A stretch of DNA of 64,000 nucleotides, taken from Hyphomicrobium sp. GTDB taxonomy: Bacteria > Pseudomonadota > Alphaproteobacteria > Rhizobiales > Hyphomicrobiaceae. The notes under the pieces are model-generated. The model saw nothing but the letters and a program-made list of their open reading frames with translations, ran no database searches and had not been told where the DNA came from. Shown here piece after piece: positions 55,657-64,000 of this stretch. The stretch lies in contig JASBTM010000003.1 in NCBI GenBank assembly GCA_030148425.1, positions 62,001-126,000 of the forward strand, written 5' to 3'. The translations under genes were made by a program, and so were the position numbers. The first letter of the stretch is position 1, and every line of letters begins with the position of its first letter.

Positions 55657-58278
55657 ATGATAGAGCGGCTTGTCGCCGGAACCGTCGCGCTCGCGGTGCG
55701 GCTGTCGTGGCTTACTATTCTGCTTGGGTTCGCGGTTACGGGCGGCGCGATTTACTACGTCGCCAGTCACTTCGCGATCACGACCGATACGAGCGAACTG
55801 ATCTCGCCGGAGCTTGATTGGCGCAAGCGTGAGCGTCAGTTCGATGCCGCCTTTGCGCAGCACACCGATACCATCGATATCGTCGTCGACGGAAAGACAC
55901 CCGAACTGACGGAGAGCGCGGCAGCGCGGCTCGCAGCCGCCTTGAGCGAATCGAAGCCCGATCCTTTTCAAATCGTCCGCAGGCGTGACGGCGGCCCCTT
56001 CTTCGAGCAGAACGGACTGCTCTATCTGTCGGTGCCTGAGGTGAAGGACATCACCGCGGGCCTGATCAAGGCGCAGCCGGTTCTCGGCACGCTTTCGGCC
56101 GATCCGACGTTGAACGGTCTCGCCAAGGCGCTGTCGCTCGTTCCTTTAGGGATCAAGGAGGACCGGGCCAAGTGGATCGACTTCGAGAAGCCGCTGGGCG
56201 TGCTCGGCATAGCCATCGACGATCTTCTTGCGGGCAAGAGTACGACGTTCTCGTGGGGAGAGCTTTTGACAGGCGGTACGCCGAGCCCCTCTGAGCTTCG
56301 ACGTTTCCTCGAAGTTAAGCCGGTTCTGAATTATGCCGATCTCGAGCCCGGCGCCGACGCGACGGACCTCATTCGTGCGACCGTAAAGCGCCTGGGGTTG
56401 ACGCCCGAGAATGGCGTCCGCGTGCGATTGACGGGCTCCGTGCCAATGGCCGATGAGGAATTCGGTACCGTCGCGGAGGGTGCGGCGCTCAATACAACCC
56501 TGACGCTCGCCGCCGTCCTGGTCATTCTTTGGCTCGCGCTGAGATCGGGGAAGATCATCTTTGCCGTACTCGTTGGTCTATTCTCGGGTCTTGCGATCAC
56601 GGCGGCGCTAGGACTGTTTCTCGTTGGCGCATTGAACCTCATTTCGGTGGCGTTCGCGGTTTTGTTCGTCGGCATCGGCGTGGATTTCGGCATTCAGTAT
56701 GCCGTGCGCTACAGACATGAGCGCTTCACCCGGCAGGGGCTGAAGGAGTCGCTTGTCGGAGCGGGGCGGAATGCCGGTAAGCCGTTGGCGTTGGCTGCTG
56801 CGGCGACAACCGCGGGTTTTTATTCGTTTCTGCCGACCGATTATAGCGGGGTGTCGGAGCTCGGGCTTATCGCGGGTTCAGGCATGATCGTTGCGTTTCT
56901 GACGAGCATCACGTTGCTGCCGGCGCTGCTCGAAGTACTCAATCCGCCGGGTGAGCTGCATGATGTCGGCTACCGGTCGCTGCAGCCCGTTGATCGCTTC
57001 ATGGCGCGTCACCGGAAGATCATTCTGGCGTTGACCGCGCTGGGTGTCATTGCGGGCCTTCCGCTGCTTGCCAAGCTCGAGTTCGATTTCAATCCGATCA
57101 ATCTGCGCTCGAGCAAGGTTGAATCCGTTTCGACATTTAACGACCTTATGCGCGACCCCAATACCGCGCCGAATACGATCCAAATTCTGGCGCCGAACTT
57201 GCCGGATGCAAAAATTCTCGCGGCGAAGATCGACAAGTTGCCGGAGGTCGATCGGACCGTCACGCTTGCGAGCTTTGTGCCGGATCATCAGGATGAAAAG
57301 CTGGCGTTGATCCGCGATTGCTACGATCTGATCGGGCCGACAATTGAGCCTGACGAATTGGCGCCTGCGCCCTCAGACGCCGATACCAAGGAAACGCTGC
57401 TCAACACCGCGAGGGATTTCGGGGATGTCAGCCGCTTGCCGGGTGCATCGCCGTTGGCGGCACGCATGGCGAGCACGCTGCGGAAGCTCGCCGACGCGAC
57501 GCCGGAAGTTCGGGCGAAAATCGGTTCGGCGCTGCTTGATGGGATGAAACTCAGGCTGGCGCAAATACGGTCTGCTCTCAAGGCAGAACCGATCACGCTT
57601 GAAAACCTGCCGCCAGAAATTGTGTCCGACTGGATGACGGCGGACGGCCGGGCGCGCATCGAGGTCGGCCCGAAGGGCGACGGCAACGACAACGCCAATT
57701 TGCGACGTTTCGCGGCCGCGGTTCAGGCTGTCGATCCGGAGGCAACTGGCGTCCCGATCTTGATCCAGGAATCGGCAAATACGGTTGTCCGTGCCTTCAT
57801 ACAGGCGGGCGCGCTTGCACTCGTTTCCATCACGATCATTCTGTTGGTCGTGCTGCGCCGGATAACGGATGTCCTGATGACGCTGGTGCCGCTTCTGCTT
57901 GCGGGCGTCGTGACGCTCGAGCTTTGCGTGTTGTTGAAGCTACCGCTCAATTTCGCAAACATCATCGCGCTGCCGGTGCTGCTCGGCGTCGGTGTTGCGT
58001 TCAAGATTTATTACGTGCTGGCGTGGCGGGAAGGGGAGACGAGCCTTCTGGCATCGCCGCTGACGCGTGCGGTGATGTTCAGCGCGATGACGACGGCGGT
58101 GGCGTTCGGAAGTCTATTCTTCTCGAGCCATCCCGGAACTTCGAGCATGGGAGAATTGCTCGCGCTTTCCCTCGTGACGACGCTTGCGGCGGCTGTGCTG
58201 TTCCAACCCATATTGATGGGTCCGCCACGGCATGCGGTCGACCGGGAGCTTGAAGAAGCTCCGGAAACGGCGGTCTAG
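55657..58278 (+). CDS. hpnN: Hopanoid transporter HpnN (RND superfamily)
   Basis: RND-type inner-membrane protein needed to move hopanoids to the outer membrane. The 873-residue protein has two halves, each with a large periplasmic loop after the first membrane helix and a cluster of about five helices (LAAVLVILWLALRSG ... FVGIGVDFGIQYAVRYRHERF; LVSITIILLVVLRRI ... VLLGVGVAFKIYYVLAWREGE). ATG 55657 gives MIERLVAG, the family-like start; the TTG/ATG codons upstream (55618, 55627) lack homology. It converges with hpnJ. Confidence 0.92.
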   Translation: MIERLVAGTVALAVRLSWLTILLGFAVTGGAIYYVASHFAITTDTSELISPELDWRKRERQFDAAFAQHTDTIDIVVDGKTPELTESAAARLAAALSESKPDPFQIVRRRDGGPFFEQNGLLYLSVPEVKDITAGLIKAQPVLGTLSADPTLNGLAKALSLVPLGIKEDRAKWIDFEKPLGVLGIAIDDLLAGKSTTFSWGELLTGGTPSPSELRRFLEVKPVLNYADLEPGADATDLIRATVKRLGLTPENGVRVRLTGSVPMADEEFGTVAEGAALNTTLTLAAVLVILWLALRSGKIIFAVLVGLFSGLAITAALGLFLVGALNLISVAFAVLFVGIGVDFGIQYAVRYRHERFTRQGLKESLVGAGRNAGKPLALAAAATTAGFYSFLPTDYSGVSELGLIAGSGMIVAFLTSITLLPALLEVLNPPGELHDVGYRSLQPVDRFMARHRKIILALTALGVIAGLPLLAKLEFDFNPINLRSSKVESVSTFNDLMRDPNTAPNTIQILAPNLPDAKILAAKIDKLPEVDRTVTLASFVPDHQDEKLALIRDCYDLIGPTIEPDELAPAPSDADTKETLLNTARDFGDVSRLPGASPLAARMASTLRKLADATPEVRAKIGSALLDGMKLRLAQIRSALKAEPITLENLPPEIVSDWMTADGRARIEVGPKGDGNDNANLRRFAAAVQAVDPEATGVPILIQESANTVVRAFIQAGALALVSITIILLVVLRRITDVLMTLVPLLLAGVVTLELCVLLKLPLNFANIIALPVLLGVGVAFKIYYVLAWREGETSLLASPLTRAVMFSAMTTAVAFGSLFFSSHPGTSSMGELLALSLVTTLAAAVLFQPILMGPPRHAVDRELEEAPETAV

Positions 58279-58310
58279 TTTAGGGCGATATTCGATCTTG
58301 ATCTCGGTCT

Positions 58311-58343
58311 GGACGGACCCCCGTCCTGCGCGGGGATCTGTCC
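58311..58343. repeat. Hairpin between convergent hpnN and hpnJ
   Basis: GGACGGACCCCCG pairs with CGGGGATCTGTCC over 11 of 13 positions with a 7-base loop. It lies between the two convergent stops and looks like a dispersed extragenic palindrome or bidirectional transcript end. Confidence 0.5.
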
Positions 58344-58364
58344 AAGTAGAGATTGAATCCAGTA

Positions 58365-59789
58365 TTACGCCGCGCTGCGGCGTTCGCGCAGGAACTGGAA
58401 GAACTCGACACCCTCGCGAAGACGGCGTTTCATCATGTCGGGCTGTGTCACCATCTCGCCCACGATCGAGGCAATCTTCGGCACCCGGAAGTAGAATTTG
58501 CGGTAGAAGTCCTCGACCGAGGAGAAGATTTCGGTGTGCGACAGACCCGGATAGTGCAGCGGCGCGATCTGGATGCCGTTGGCGTTGATGAGTTCGGCGT
58601 TGTCGACGTCGAGCCAGCCGTTCTCGGACGCCTGCTTATAGAGGAACGTGCCGGGGTACGGTGCGGCGAGGGAAACCTGGATCGTGTGCGGATTGATCCG
58701 CGTCGCGAATTTGATGGTCTCCTGGATCGTCTCCTTCGACTCGCCCGGAAGGCCAAGGATGAAGGTGCCGTGGATCTTGATGCCTAGTTCGTGGCAGTCC
58801 TTGGTGAACTTCTCCGCAACCTCGACCCGCATACCCTTTTTGATATTGTGCAGGATCTGCTGGTTGCCGCTCTCGTAGCCGACGAGCAGTAGGCGCAGGC
58901 CGTTGTCTTTGAGCACCTTCAGCGTCTCGCTCGGCACGTTGGCCTTGGCGTTGCAAGACCAGGTGACGCCCAGCTTGCCGAGTTCCTTCGCAATCGCTTC
59001 CGCGCGCGGGAGGTCATCGGTGAAGGTATCGTCGTCGAACATCAGCTCTTTCATCTGCGGGAACGCTTTGAGGATGTATTTCACTTCCTCAATCACGTGT
59101 CCGACGGAGCGGGTGCGATAGCGATGGCCGCCGACGGTCTGGGGCCAAAGGCAGAACGTGCAGCGGCTCTTGCAGCCGCGACCCGTGTAGAACGAAATGT
59201 ACGGATGCTTCAGATAGCCGATGAAGTAATTCTCCATCACGAGGTCGCGCTTGTAGACTGGTGTGACGAAGGGCAGCGTGTCCATGTCGTGCATCACTGC
59301 GCGGTCTTCGTTGTGCACGATGACGCCCTGCGCGTTGCGGTAGGACAGGCCCTTGATGTCGCTCCAGGCAACGCCGTCGGCGACGTCTTTGATCGTGAAG
59401 TCGAACTCGTTGCGGGCAACGAAGTCGACGATCGGCGCGTCTACCAGGCTTTCATTGGATTGCACCGCGACCTTGGCGCCGATCAGCCCGACCTTAAGGT
59501 TCGGGTTGGTCGCCTTCATCGCTTCGATGACCTTCACGTCCGAATCGAAGGACGGCGTAGAGGTGTGCAGCACCGCGAGGTCATAATTGCGTATTTGGGC
59601 GAGCACGTCCTGCAGGGTGGTACGATGCGGCGGCGCATCGATCAGCTTCGAATTCTCGACCAGAGCGGCTGGCTGAGCCAGCCAAGTTGGATACCAGAAC
59701 GATTGGATCTCGCGCCGCGCCTGATAGCGCGATCCGGCGCCACCATCGAAGCCATCGAACGAAGGGGCCTGCAGGAAGAGTGTGCGCAT
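58365..59789 (-). CDS. hpnJ: Hopanoid radical SAM protein HpnJ
   Basis: B12-binding-domain radical SAM protein associated with making the cyclitol ether head group from an N-acetylglucosaminyl hopanoid. The N-terminal 180 residues form a cobalamin-binding-like domain. The radical SAM motif is GRGCKSRCTFCLWP, followed by ELMFDDDTFTDD and LPGESKETIQETI. The length is 474 residues. Start 59789 (MRTLFLQAPSFDG) has AAAGG seven bases upstream; 59804 overlaps the hpnI stop as ATGA and is the alternative. It follows hpnI directly. No hpnK gene is found downstream. Confidence 0.92.
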   Translation of the reverse strand: MRTLFLQAPSFDGFDGGAGSRYQARREIQSFWYPTWLAQPAALVENSKLIDAPPHRTTLQDVLAQIRNYDLAVLHTSTPSFDSDVKVIEAMKATNPNLKVGLIGAKVAVQSNESLVDAPIVDFVARNEFDFTIKDVADGVAWSDIKGLSYRNAQGVIVHNEDRAVMHDMDTLPFVTPVYKRDLVMENYFIGYLKHPYISFYTGRGCKSRCTFCLWPQTVGGHRYRTRSVGHVIEEVKYILKAFPQMKELMFDDDTFTDDLPRAEAIAKELGKLGVTWSCNAKANVPSETLKVLKDNGLRLLLVGYESGNQQILHNIKKGMRVEVAEKFTKDCHELGIKIHGTFILGLPGESKETIQETIKFATRINPHTIQVSLAAPYPGTFLYKQASENGWLDVDNAELINANGIQIAPLHYPGLSHTEIFSSVEDFYRKFYFRVPKIASIVGEMVTQPDMMKRRLREGVEFFQFLRERRSAA

Positions 59790-59800
59790 TTGGGCGCCTT

Positions 59801-60934
59801 TCATATCGGCGTAACGGTTCCATCGGAGCCGACGCTATAGCGCCGGCCTCTCCAGTTGACGTCTCCGGGAATGAAGCTCGCGACGAACACCGCGAAACTC
59901 AACATATCCCTCAGCGGGCTGAGCCACCAAGAACTCTTACCCCCACCCGGCAACCTCTCAACTTGTATCGGAACGAAAAGGCGACATGCAAGCGTTCCGG
60001 CAAGGATCATCCACGCTATGGCGCTGAAGCCACTTAATGGCAGGGCGGCCAGTGCAAAAGGCAGTGGATGAGTTACGATCGATCCCAGATAGCCGACGGG
60101 ATCCACGAGGCGAATCGTTCTTGCCCATCGCAGTTCGTGCGCCAAAAGCTCACTGAAAGACGCTTCGGAAAAGGTGTGTCCCACAGTGAAAGGTGCGATC
60201 TCGACCTTCAGTCCTCGGCATCTTACGGCATCGCCCATCGCATAGTCATCGGCGAGAGTATTAGCGAACGCCTCGAAGCCGCCGATTTGGGTCAGCGTCG
60301 TTCGCCGGAGCGCGATCGTCGATCCGAAACAGGGCTTCGCAAGGCCAAGCGAGATACCGACCAACACGCTCGGGAGAAAATGCTGATCCACGGCTGCGGC
60401 AGCCATCCGCGACCAAATGCCTGTGAGTGCACAACCTCGATAGAGGCATGTCACCAAGCCAGTTCCGGGCTGCTGGAGGAGGGGAATGAGTTCGCGAAGA
60501 TACTCGGGTGCAACCCGCATGTCGCTGTCGCTGAGCACGAGAATATCGTGTTTGGCACTCGGAAACATATTGACGATATTTGAGATTTTTGGATTTCCTC
60601 CGGCGCCTCGCGGTGCGACCACGAGGTCGATATCGCTGTTCGGAAATTGCTTCTGAAGGTTCTGAATGACATCGATCGCCGGATCCGATGGGTCTTGCAC
60701 GCCGGCGAGCACTTGCACTTTTGCAGGATATTCTTGGTTGCAAAACGTCGACAGGCTTGCGGCAAGACCACTCTCTGCACCGTAGAGCGGTTTCAGAAGG
60801 GTGACGTCTTCGGCTGCGGTGAAATGTTGCTTGGGCGAGCGTCCAAATCGTGCCACCAAAATGGAAGCTAACAAGGCGTAGACGCTGCCGATTATGGCAA
60901 AGAGGGTGCATACAAGCCACAGACAGGACGTCAT
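59801..60934 (-). CDS. hpnI: Hopanoid glycosyltransferase HpnI (ceramide glucosyltransferase-like)
   Basis: Adds N-acetylglucosamine to bacteriohopanetetrol. The 377-residue protein is a family-21-like transferase with an N-terminal membrane helix, the catalytic aspartates in DILVLSDSDMRVAPEYL, the Q/RXXRW-type motif in HELRWARTIRL and C-terminal membrane helices. First gene of a two-gene hpnI-hpnJ unit divergent from mlaA. Confidence 0.91.
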   Translation of the reverse strand: MTSCLWLVCTLFAIIGSVYALLASILVARFGRSPKQHFTAAEDVTLLKPLYGAESGLAASLSTFCNQEYPAKVQVLAGVQDPSDPAIDVIQNLQKQFPNSDIDLVVAPRGAGGNPKISNIVNMFPSAKHDILVLSDSDMRVAPEYLRELIPLLQQPGTGLVTCLYRGCALTGIWSRMAAAAVDQHFLPSVLVGISLGLAKPCFGSTIALRRTTLTQIGGFEAFANTLADDYAMGDAVRCRGLKVEIAPFTVGHTFSEASFSELLAHELRWARTIRLVDPVGYLGSIVTHPLPFALAALPLSGFSAIAWMILAGTLACRLFVPIQVERLPGGGKSSWWLSPLRDMLSFAVFVASFIPGDVNWRGRRYSVGSDGTVTPI

Positions 60935-60968
60935 TCGGACGCTACTTTCTGGTTGAGTTTGGGATAGG

Positions 60969-60986
60969 CCTGCCGGCGACGGCAGG
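60969..60986. repeat. Perfect hairpin with GCGA tetraloop between hpnI and mlaA
   Basis: CCTGCCG-GCGA-CGGCAGG is a perfect 7-bp stem with a GNRA-type loop, located 35 bases upstream of hpnI and 83 upstream of mlaA. It could be a leader RNA hairpin or an operator. Confidence 0.45.
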
Positions 60987-61068
60987 GAGGCTAGCGTTTC
61001 GAACGCGACTGCGATAGATCTTCTAAGGTTGCTCGGCTGGTGGGGCCAAGCAGGGGGAATAACGAGAC

Positions 61069-62097
61069 GTGAGAGTCAGGGCCATCCTCAATTGGGTCGG
61101 CTGCGCCTTGGTTGGCGTGAGCCTATCGGCTTGCGCCAGTACGTCTCCGCCTGGCCTTTCGCCGCAGCATTTGGCTGCGCAAGAGGATGATTCAACTCCG
61201 AAGCCCGTCACCGATCCGAATGAAGCCTTCAATCGCAAGGTTTTCGAGAATAACCAGCAATTCAATCACGAAGTCCTCTATCCCGTAGCGGCGGGGTATA
61301 ACAGCACCGTGCCGGAAGGTGTGCGCGATCGTATCGACGCGTTCACGACGAACCTCGCCGAGCCGATGACTTTCGCCAACAACATACTTCAGCTTCGTTT
61401 TGAAGCCGCGGCGACGACGTTCGGTCGCTTCGCCATGAACTCTACGGTCGGCATCGGCGGCTTGTTCGATGTTGCGACAACGCAGGGCATGTCGCATCAG
61501 TCAGGTGACTTCGGTCAGACGATGTACGTTTGGGGCTACCGCGACAGCGCGTATGTCGTGCTTCCCGTTTTAGGACCGACGACGGTTCGCGATGCGCTCG
61601 GCACAGGTATCGAGTTTGGTGCGACGATACCGGCTGCGGCGCTGATACCGTCGCGATATGCGTCTCTTGCTAGCCACGTCGATCTTGCCGGCACTGTGAC
61701 TAGTCCGTTGTCCAACCTCCGCAAGGTTGAGGATTTGCAGACCCTGGAAGACAGCTCGATCGACTTCTATTCGATGCTGCGCAGCGTGAGCCAGCAGAAG
61801 CGTCAGGCCGAGCTGCAGGAAGCTTTGGATACGAGCGCTCTGACGAGCACGCCTAAACCGCGCGATCCGAATGCCATCGAGCCGGTGACGGAACTGGTTT
61901 CCTCGCCGATGATGCTCGAGAAGCGTAACGTCACAGACGTTCCAAAGATGACGCGCACCGCCGAGCGGACTTCGATTGTTGTGGTCGGTCCGCCGAAGCC
62001 TGCCGGGATGGAAAGATCTCCGGCTGAAGAAGATGCTTCACCCGCTGAGGAGCAGTCGTCTCCGGCGCAGGAACAGAAGTCTCCCGCCGAAGAGTAA
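61069..62097 (+). CDS. mlaA: MlaA/VacJ-family outer-membrane lipoprotein
   Basis: Lipoprotein of the Mla lipid-trafficking system at the outer membrane. The 342-residue precursor has a lipobox LSAC (Cys22) and the MlaA core (DPNEAFNRKVFENNQQFNHEVLYPVAAGY, FGQTMYVWGYRDSAYVVLPVLGPTTVRDALG). The last 27 residues are four imperfect copies of SPAEE(x)xS, an acidic low-complexity tail not present in E. coli MlaA. A GTG start follows GGGGGA. It faces hpnM, an MlaC-type periplasmic carrier, across a shared terminator. Confidence 0.9.
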   Translation: MRVRAILNWVGCALVGVSLSACASTSPPGLSPQHLAAQEDDSTPKPVTDPNEAFNRKVFENNQQFNHEVLYPVAAGYNSTVPEGVRDRIDAFTTNLAEPMTFANNILQLRFEAAATTFGRFAMNSTVGIGGLFDVATTQGMSHQSGDFGQTMYVWGYRDSAYVVLPVLGPTTVRDALGTGIEFGATIPAAALIPSRYASLASHVDLAGTVTSPLSNLRKVEDLQTLEDSSIDFYSMLRSVSQQKRQAELQEALDTSALTSTPKPRDPNAIEPVTELVSSPMMLEKRNVTDVPKMTRTAERTSIVVVGPPKPAGMERSPAEEDASPAEEQSSPAQEQKSPAEE

Positions 62098-62230
62098 AGT
62101 TCGGTATTGCCGTCGGATTAGCGCTCTTGCCGGTCGCCCTTGCGGCGCCCGAAGGTGTGCGTCGGCGAGGCTTCGTCGGACGCGCCGTTCTGGCTTTGCG
62201 TTCTTGCGGATCAATGTTCTCGACAAAAAA

Positions 62231-62258
62231 GCGCGGGCCGAATTCGACCCGCGCCTTT
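62231..62258. terminator. Bidirectional terminator between mlaA and hpnM
   Basis: GCGCGGG-CCGAATTCGA-CCCGCGC has a 7-bp GC stem with a self-complementary centre CGAATTCG. It is followed by CTTTT on the plus strand and by TTTTTT on the minus strand, so it serves both convergent genes. Confidence 0.85.
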
Positions 62259-62284
62259 TGCAATCAATAAGGTGATCGAAGGTG

Positions 62285-62923
62285 TCAGCTACCCGATAGA
62301 AGCTTATCGCCCTGCTTCTTGAGCGAGGCGATCAGGGCATCGGGGCCACCCGCTTGCAGGATGGTGGAGAACTCGGCGCGGCGGCTCGCAAGCTCGCTGA
62401 TGGTGCCGTCGAGATAGACGTCGACGATCTTCCACTCTGGACCGGATTTGCGCATCAGATAGTTGATCGCGACGGGTTTGCCGTTGCTTTGGATGATCTG
62501 TGTCTTGACCATCTTGTCGGCGGTTCCGCGATTGGAAATCTCGACAATTTGGAAAGTCTCGCCGGAGAAACCGTCGAAGCGCTTTGCATAGGTGGCAATC
62601 ATCATGCGCCGGAAGCTGTCGGTAATCGCCGCTTGCTGCGCAGGCTGCAGAGTACTCCAGGTCTGACCGACTGCGAGACGTGCCATCAGCGGCGTGTCGT
62701 AGGTCTTTGTCAGGACCGGAAGAAGGGCCTGATAGCGGCCGTTGACGCCCAACGATTGCGCCTGCTTCATTGTGCTCAACAGCGTTGTGTTCAGGCTGCT
62801 AATGGTGGTCTCTGGCGAATCTGCCGCCTGTGCGTGCGCCGCCAACGGCGGCATCGCAATCGAGACAAACACAAACGCTGCGACCGAAGCTCCAAACGCG
62901 CGAAATTTCGTGATCGGGACCAT
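62285..62923 (-). CDS. hpnM: Hopanoid-associated periplasmic carrier HpnM (MlaC/toluene-tolerance family)
   Basis: Periplasmic MlaC-type phospholipid/hopanoid-binding protein of 212 residues. The signal peptide (MVPITKFRAFGASVAAFVFV ... AHAQA) is followed by the Tol_Tol_Ttg2 domain (TPLMARLAVGQTWSTLQPAQQAAITDSFRRMMIATYAKRFDGF-like segment, then KPVAINYLMRKSGPEWKIVDVYLDG). The track ORF uses a TTG 21 codons upstream; ATG 62923 is the better start. It pairs functionally with MlaA opposite. Confidence 0.9.
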   Translation of the reverse strand: MVPITKFRAFGASVAAFVFVSIAMPPLAAHAQAADSPETTISSLNTTLLSTMKQAQSLGVNGRYQALLPVLTKTYDTPLMARLAVGQTWSTLQPAQQAAITDSFRRMMIATYAKRFDGFSGETFQIVEISNRGTADKMVKTQIIQSNGKPVAINYLMRKSGPEWKIVDVYLDGTISELASRRAEFSTILQAGGPDALIASLKKQGDKLLSGS

Positions 62924-63165
62924 TGCCCCTCCCCTGACTGTTCGAAAATACATGTATGCCCCCGCCGATATCAGCGTTTCGGCCAAAAGGTGTTAGGCAC
63001 GCACGATGGCGGTATTTAGCCAAGCTCCTCTCTCATTTGTGATGCTTGAATGCAACATATCCCCGCAGAGTCCGCCCCGCGTCCTAAGTTCCATTTTTTG
63101 CGACGTATCATAGGTTCATAGTTTAACGTCGAGAGGGACTCGAGCGGCAGTTGGGGGAGTCGATC

Positions 63166-64000
63166 ATGGATGCAATTGTAACTCGGCAGTCCAAAACTCC
63201 GCTTTTGGATCAAGTTAATACGCCCGACGACCTCAAGCAGCTCGCGGAAAGCGAACTGCCGCAACTGGCGGCAGAGCTTCGCACGGAGCTCATCGACGCG
63301 GTCTCGCAAACAGGTGGACATCTCGGGGCCGGCCTTGGCGTGGTCGAGCTGACCGTCGCTCTACACTATCTGTTCGATACGCCGCGCGATCGACTGATCT
63401 GGGACGTCAGCCATCAGTGCTATCCGCACAAGATTTTGACCGGACGCCGCGACCGCATTCGCACCCTGCGGCAGCCCGGTGGCCTTTCCGGTTTCACGAA
63501 GCGCACCGAAAGCGAATACGATCCGTTCGGCGCGGCGCACTCTTCGACATCGATTTCCGCCGGTCTCGGCATGGCAGTCGCGCGCGACATGTCGGGTGGC
63601 TCGAATAATGTCGTCTGCGTTATCGGCGACGGCGCGATGAGCGCAGGCATGGCCTACGAAGCCATGAACAATGCGGGTGCGCGCAACGAACGGCTGATCG
63701 TCATTCTCAACGATAACGATATGTCGATTGCGCCGCCGACGGGTGCGCTGTCGTCCTATCTCGCGCGTCTCACATCGAGCGATTCCTATCTCTACGTGCG
63801 GGATCTCGCGAAGCAACTTGCGAAGCGTCTGCCGAAGAGCTGGGAAGAGCGGGCTGCGCGCGTCGAAGAATACACGCGCAATCTCTGGCACGGGGGCGCC
63901 TGGTTCGAGGAACTCGGCTTCTATTACATCGGGCCAATCGACGGACATGATCTGAGCCAGCTCGTTCCGGTTTTGAAGAACGTGCGCGACGCGGGAGAAG
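63166..64000 (+). CDS. dxs: 1-deoxy-D-xylulose-5-phosphate synthase Dxs, 5' part (cut by window end)
   Basis: First enzyme of the MEP isoprenoid pathway, joining pyruvate and glyceraldehyde 3-phosphate with thiamine diphosphate. The visible 278 residues begin [12 protein letters not shown] after a GGGGGAG ribosome site. They include [36 protein letters not shown] and the thiamine-diphosphate motif [18 protein letters not shown] ... NDNDMSIAP. The gene runs past base 64000, so it is absent from the ORF track. It completes a hopanoid/isoprenoid supercluster with ispH. Confidence 0.96.
   Translation, partial: MDAIVTRQSKTPLLDQVNTPDDLKQLAESELPQLAAELRTELIDAVSQTGGHLGAGLGVVELTVALHYLFDTPRDRLIWDVSHQCYPHKILTGRRDRIRTLRQPGGLSGFTKRTESEYDPFGAAHSSTSISAGLGMAVARDMSGGSNNVVCVIGDGAMSAGMAYEAMNNAGARNERLIVILNDNDMSIAPPTGALSSYLARLTSSDSYLYVRDLAKQLAKRLPKSWEERAARVEEYTRNLWHGGAWFEELGFYYIGPIDGHDLSQLVPVLKNVRDAGE

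Noticed and set aside
1-64000. Insertion sequences, prophage genes, CRISPR arrays, rRNA or tRNA genes
   Set aside because: No transposase or integrase ORF, no regularly spaced direct repeats, and no recognisable rRNA/tRNA sequence were found by reading the intergenic regions.

Overview
The window is a gene-dense, GC-rich chromosomal segment from an alphaproteobacterium. The hisS-hisZ-hisG block, the DUF983 protein, the long hopanoid cluster and the MlaA/HpnM pair suggest Hyphomicrobiales, perhaps Hyphomicrobium-like. That placement is inference from gene content. I see no rRNA, tRNA, CRISPR array, phage or insertion sequence.

Region by region: (1) 0.2-6.1 kb holds glycolate oxidase glcDEF, overlapping cobT and cobS for the last steps of cobalamin assembly. 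(2) 6.3-16.4 kb is housekeeping: an acetyltransferase-like gene, hisS-hisZ-hisG, recQ, pyroglutamyl-peptidase, a DUF983 protein and a MocR-type regulator with repeated motifs upstream. (3) 16.6-19.2 kb is a molybdate island modABC plus a convergent short modE; neither ModC nor ModE carries a Mop domain. (4) 19.6-36.6 kb is a catabolic island: a polyamine-type ABC importer, two aldehyde dehydrogenases, an APH-family kinase, an AraC regulator, an SDR, an APC permease, a cysteine hydrolase, a B12-dependent diol dehydratase whose large and medium subunits are fused, its small subunit, and a class-III PLP enzyme resembling amino-alcohol-phosphate phospho-lyases. (5) 36.6-43.9 kb holds an ABC-2 exporter pair and an RND pump with a divergent TetR repressor and clear operators. 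(6) 44.1 kb to the end is a sugar dehydrogenase followed by the hopanoid supercluster hpnABCDE-shc-hpnG, hpnH, ispH, hpnN, hpnJ, hpnI, mlaA, hpnM and the start of dxs.

How the parts work together: the hopanoid block covers isoprenoid precursor supply (dxs, ispH), squalene formation (hpnCDE), cyclisation (shc), side-chain building (hpnH, hpnG, hpnI, hpnJ) and transport between membranes (hpnN, hpnM, mlaA). The most interesting part is region 4. The dehydratase, and the kinase plus phospho-lyase, could both feed short aldehydes (propionaldehyde or acetaldehyde) to the aldehyde dehydrogenases, without microcompartment shell genes. The dehydratase keeps all the catalytic residues I could align from memory, but two substrate-pocket positions differ (Asp310 and Ala345 where the Klebsiella enzyme has Ser301 and Gln336), so its substrate may not be 1,2-propanediol.
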